From assembly GCA_050942695.1 (NCBI GenBank), contig JBMNNU010000058.1, positions 1 through 14,443 on the forward strand: a DNA stretch of 14,443 bases, given 5' to 3'. The DNA comes from JBMNNU01 sp050942695 (GTDB lineage Bacteria > Chloroflexota > UBA6077). Of the stretch, positions 11,550 through 14,443 are shown piece after piece. Both the position numbers and the translations under genes were made by a program. How positions within the stretch are numbered: position 1 is the stretch's first letter; each line of letters starts with the position of its first letter. The notes beneath the pieces were generated by a model. That model searched no databases. It saw only the letters and a program-made list of their open reading frames with translations, and had not been told where the DNA came from.

Positions 11550-11924
11550 GTGAGCAGCTTTTCTCCTAACTATCACTCCAGCGAGTCGCGGCTGATCGCG
11601 TCTCTATGCTACGTTTTTTTAATAGTGGTTCCGGTGTTGGTGCTCGTGAGCGACCTTCGTGGAAACCGCTTCCTACGGTACCACGGGTACCAGGGACTGG
11701 CCACCGGAGTCCTATTTCTTGTCGCATACCTGTTGTTAATACCCGGGGCTACATGGATCCTCTTGAACATACCTTGCATCGGATGGTCCTTTGCCTGCCT
11801 GGCCCCGTTTATTTACGTTGCCGGTTTCGGCCTCCAGTTTTACTGGGCATATCTGGCCTACCAGGGCCAACTGTTCTCTATACCGATAATCAGCGCTATC
11901 GCCAGCGCCTACGTGCAAGACTGA
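11550..11924 (+). CDS. DUF4870/Tic20-like small membrane protein
   Basis: A 124-aa integral membrane protein with hydrophobic segments at about 15-35, 49-73 and 78-105, probably three to four helices. The motif DLRGNRFLRYHGYQGL (35-50) after the first helix matches the 'N.F.RFHA.Q' signature of DUF4870 and related Tic20-like small membrane proteins. The late segment YQGQLFSIPIIS fits the usual ending of the group (aromatic-Gly-x-x-x-x-x-P). Their function is not established. The GTG start at 11550 has GGAAGG 12 bases upstream, a poor spacing, with AGGG nearer. It lies 77 bp before hom and is served by two promoters, so hom may depend on this transcript. Confidence 0.75.
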   Translation: MSSFSPNYHSSESRLIASLCYVFLIVVPVLVLVSDLRGNRFLRYHGYQGLATGVLFLVAYLLLIPGATWILLNIPCIGWSFACLAPFIYVAGFGLQFYWAYLAYQGQLFSIPIISAIASAYVQD

Positions 11925-12001
11925 ATAGGTTCAAGGGATCTAAGAAACGCAGGGAGCTTGCCGGACGGGGCCGCTTAGTTCATTGATCAAGGAGCGTCAT
12001 C

Positions 12002-13306
12002 ATGAAGAAAGAAGTTAAAATCGGCCTTCTCGGGCTCGGTGTTATCGGCTCGGCCGTCGCCAAAGCCCTTCTCGAGAAGACGGAGATGATCGCCAGCCGC
12101 GTCGGCTGCCCGGTTAGGCTCGAGCGGGTGCTCGTTCGCCGCGAGGGAGTGGATCGGCCGGTACCATCTCACCTGCTCACTCTCGACCCTTCGACCATCC
12201 TGGACAATCCAGAGATCGATATCGTAATCGAGGTGATGGGAGGCGAACAGCCTGCTCACGATTTCATCTTGAGGGCAATACAGCAGGGCAAGCAGGTTGT
12301 CACCGCCAACAAAGAGGTAATGGCGAAATTCGGCCCCGCAATCCTGGAGGCGGCTAGCGCTAACGGGGTCGATGTGGCCTTCGAGGCCAGCGTCGGCGGC
12401 GGTATTCCGGTGGTGGGTCCGTTCCGGCTCGACCTGCTGGCCAACAACGTTCAGCAGATCACGGCGATAATCAACGGGACCACCAACTACATCCTGTCTA
12501 GGATGGCCAAAGAGGGCATCGACTTCAGCGAAGCGCTGAAGGAGGCCCAGGCGCTGGGATATGCCGAACCCGATCCCCGCAACGACGTGGAGGGCATAGA
12601 TGCTGCCTACAAGCTGGCGATCCTAGCCACACTGGGATTCCACGCTCGGGTCCGCCCCCAGGATATCTTCGTGGAGGGGATTACGCGTCTTAGCGCCAAG
12701 GATTTCCAGTACGCGCGCGAGCTTGGCTACACGATCAAGCTGCTGGCGATAGGTAAAGAGGTAGATGGGCAGATCGAGGTGAGGGTTCACCCATCCTTCG
12801 TGCCGTTAGGACACACCCTGGCCAGCGTGAACGGCGTTTTCAATGCCGTCTACATCGTTGGCGACTTAGTGGGACCGGTGATGTTCTACGGTAGAGGCGC
12901 GGGACCGGGCCCTACCTCCAGCGCCGTCGTCGCCGATGTCATAGACCTCGCCCAGCGGCTGCGCTCCAAAAGCGCGATGCGCCCTATGGTTCCCCTGGAC
13001 GGCTCCAAGCAGGTCAAGCCGGTGGACGAGATAGAGACACGCTACTATTTGCGGCTACAGGTAACCAACCGGCCGGGCGTCTTCGCCCAGATAACTAGAG
13101 TGCTGGGTGAATCTGGGATCAGCCTGGCATCTGTAATCCAGAAGGCCGAGACCGACTCCGGGAGGATAGCTGAGGTGGTGTTGACCACCTACGATGCGAA
13201 GGAGTCGGCTATGAATCGGGCGGTAAAAGCCCTGTCTGCTCTGGAGGTTGTGGACGAGGTTTCCAACGTCATCCGAGTCGAAGACGCAAATCGGACCCTC
13301 AAGTAA
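12002..13306 (+). CDS. hom: homoserine dehydrogenase
   Basis: It reduces aspartate semialdehyde to homoserine with NAD(P)H, the branch step to threonine and methionine. The 434-aa monofunctional form has a Rossmann domain (IGLLGLGVIGSAVA, residues 7-20, with GxGxxG), TANKEVMAK (101-109, Lys104), FEASVGGGIPV (127-137), ITAIINGTTNYILSRM (153-168) and EPDPRNDVEGIDAAYKLAIL (189-208, with the catalytic Asp/Lys pair including Lys204). A C-terminal ACT domain occupies about 346-430 (YYLRLQVTNRPGVFAQITRV), the usual site of threonine feedback. The start is ATG with AAGGAG eight bases upstream. Threonine synthase follows after 99 bp. No aspartokinase fusion and no homoserine kinase are present in the window. 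Confidence 0.96.
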   Translation: MKKEVKIGLLGLGVIGSAVAKALLEKTEMIASRVGCPVRLERVLVRREGVDRPVPSHLLTLDPSTILDNPEIDIVIEVMGGEQPAHDFILRAIQQGKQVVTANKEVMAKFGPAILEAASANGVDVAFEASVGGGIPVVGPFRLDLLANNVQQITAIINGTTNYILSRMAKEGIDFSEALKEAQALGYAEPDPRNDVEGIDAAYKLAILATLGFHARVRPQDIFVEGITRLSAKDFQYARELGYTIKLLAIGKEVDGQIEVRVHPSFVPLGHTLASVNGVFNAVYIVGDLVGPVMFYGRGAGPGPTSSAVVADVIDLAQRLRSKSAMRPMVPLDGSKQVKPVDEIETRYYLRLQVTNRPGVFAQITRVLGESGISLASVIQKAETDSGRIAEVVLTTYDAKESAMNRAVKALSALEVVDEVSNVIRVEDANRTLK

Positions 13307-13337
13307 AATATACGAGCGGGCTCTCGCCATGAAGATA

Positions 13338-13381
13338 TAGCGAGGGAAGCGAGCAGCGAGAGATAGCTTTTCTACTCGCTA
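13338..13381. repeat. weak inverted repeat between hom and thrC
   Basis: TAGCGAG (13338-13344) and CTCGCTA (13375-13381) are exact 7-bp arms with a 30-bp loop that contains further GCGAG copies. It has no T-tract directly after it. It could be a processing or stabilising stem within the operon; the support is slim. Confidence 0.3.
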
Positions 13382-13405
13382 CTTGCTCTGAAGGAGAATA
13401 TGCAC

Positions 13406-14443
13406 ATGGACACAACGAGGCTAGTCTCAGCGCCACCGCACGTTGGAGTGCTTTACCGATACAGGGATCTGTTGCCCATCACTGAGAAGACCCCCCTACT
13501 CTCTTTAGGCGAAGGGGATACTCCCCTCGTTCGCTCCCCCAAACTGGAGGATCAGCTTGGGTGCAAAAAGCTGTACCTCAAGCTTGAGGGGTGCAACCCC
13601 ACCGGCTCATTCAAGGACCGCGGCATGGTGATGGCCATCGCCAAAGCGTTGGAGGCGGGCAGCAAGGCCGTGATCTGCGCATCAACCGGCAACACATCCG
13701 CCGCAGCAGCGGCGTACGCGGCTCGAGCGGGGATCGAGGCGATAGTGCTGGTCCCGGAGAAGTATGTAGCGCTGGGCAAACTGGCCCAGGCTATCATCTA
13801 CGGCGCAAAAGTGGTGATGGTAGACGGCAACTTCGACGATGCCCTCAGGATGGTTAGGGATCTGGCTGAGCGGCATCCGGTGACCCTGGTGAACTCAGTC
13901 AACCCCTTCAGGTTGCAGGGACAGAAGACAGCCTCGTTCGAGGTGTGCGATGCCCTGGGGGACGCCCCAGATATTCTGGCGATCCCGGTCGGCAACGCGG
14001 GCAACATCAGCGCCTACTGGATGGGCTTCAAGGAGTACCACGAGCGTGGCAAGAGCAGTCGGTTGCCCAGGATGTTCGGCTTCGAGGCCGAGGGCGCGGC
14101 CCCCATCGTCAAGGGTGAGGTGGTAGCCAAGCCGGAGACGGTGGCCACGGCCATCCGCATCGGAAACCCCGCAAGCTGGAAGCTGGCAGAGGCCGCAAGG
14201 GACGAGTCCGGGGGATTGATCGACTGCGTGTCCGACCAGGAGATCCTGGACGCCTATCAGCTTCTGAGCGGCAAAGAGGGTATCTTCGTAGAACCAGCCT
14301 CCGCGGCATCCGTCGCCGGGCTGCGCAAGATGGTATCCCAGGGCAAGGTAGACCTCAGCGATTCCACCGTGGTCTGCGTCCTGACCGGTAACGGGCTAAA
14401 GGACCCCGACACAGCGGTGAAGCTTGCTACCCAGGTGCTCCAC
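13406..14443 (+). CDS. thrC: threonine synthase, nearly complete but open at the window edge
   Basis: A PLP fold-type II enzyme that converts O-phosphohomoserine to threonine and phosphate. There are 346 codons to the last base with no stop. Related enzymes are about 350 aa, so only a few residues are probably missing. The pattern GEGDTPLV (36-42), LKLEGCNPTGSFKDRGM (58-74, with Schiff-base Lys70), CASTGNTSAAAAAYAA (91-106), NSVNPFRLQGQKT (163-175), the phosphate loop PVGNAGN (194-200) and a C-terminal LTGNGLKDP are all typical. Two ATGs lie close together. The one at 13406 is chosen because AAGGAG (13391-13396) is 9 bases upstream, against 3 bases for the ATG at 13400. It follows hom and probably shares its transcript. 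Confidence 0.95.
   Translation, partial: MDTTRLVSAPPHVGVLYRYRDLLPITEKTPLLSLGEGDTPLVRSPKLEDQLGCKKLYLKLEGCNPTGSFKDRGMVMAIAKALEAGSKAVICASTGNTSAAAAAYAARAGIEAIVLVPEKYVALGKLAQAIIYGAKVVMVDGNFDDALRMVRDLAERHPVTLVNSVNPFRLQGQKTASFEVCDALGDAPDILAIPVGNAGNISAYWMGFKEYHERGKSSRLPRMFGFEAEGAAPIVKGEVVAKPETVATAIRIGNPASWKLAEAARDESGGLIDCVSDQEILDAYQLLSGKEGIFVEPASAASVAGLRKMVSQGKVDLSDSTVVCVLTGNGLKDPDTAVKLATQVLH

Noticed and set aside
11930..11945. GGTTCAAGG resembling a tRNA T-loop
   Set aside because: No acceptor, D or anticodon stems can be formed around it.

Overview
The window looks like a chromosomal segment from an anaerobic, moderately GC-rich bacterium. The gene mix is a class III CoA-transferase, a LarA/DUF2088-like protein, a stand-alone molybdopterin oxidoreductase, corrinoid adenosyltransferase, NrdR, DUF1540, a LysM-3D cell-wall protein and hom-thrC. 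This recalls Chloroflexota, especially Dehalococcoidia. That assignment is an impression from gene content and protein style, not a database result. There is no phage, plasmid, CRISPR or defence locus, and I found no rRNA or tRNA.

Layout. Positions 1-1515 (minus strand) hold the start of a LarA-like gene, cut by the window edge, with a CaiB/BaiF CoA-transferase upstream of it. Positions 1721-2605 (minus) hold a small Cys-rich DUF1540 protein and nrdR, with an intrinsic terminator at one end and a consensus promoter overlapped by a perfect 19-bp palindrome at the other. Divergent from nrdR at 2840 is a 62-aa excisionase-type HTH protein with its own promoter and inverted repeats. A repeat-rich convergent gap and a 118-aa protein of unknown function follow. 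Positions 3816-4982 encode a class I aminotransferase, convergent with a molybdopterin oxidoreductase (5000-6967, minus). The two genes share a near-perfect hairpin terminator that also encodes the C-terminus of the oxidoreductase.

Positions 6968-7776 are the largest non-coding stretch. They carry an extended -10 promoter, an array of short hairpins, and a 287-bp fold-back element (7256-7542) with long imperfect terminal inverted repeats and an internal 36-bp tandem duplication. Then come a corrinoid adenosyltransferase (7777-8334), a small membrane protein (8438-8734, minus), a purine-rich dispersed-type repeat (8859-8920) and a fumarylacetoacetate hydrolase family enzyme (8940-9896, minus). 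A three-LysM plus 3D-domain protein (10165-11289) is followed by a 99-bp hairpin. The right end is a possible operon: a DUF4870-like membrane protein, homoserine dehydrogenase and threonine synthase, the last open at the window edge.

Functionally, the aminotransferase (aspartate or a related substrate), homoserine dehydrogenase and threonine synthase fit the aspartate-to-threonine pathway. No homoserine kinase or aspartokinase is seen here. The other enzymes look like separate single-gene units. No complete undescribed multigene system is evident. The most unusual material is non-coding: the fold-back element with its hairpin array, the palindromes around nrdR and the HTH gene, and the terminator that doubles as coding sequence.
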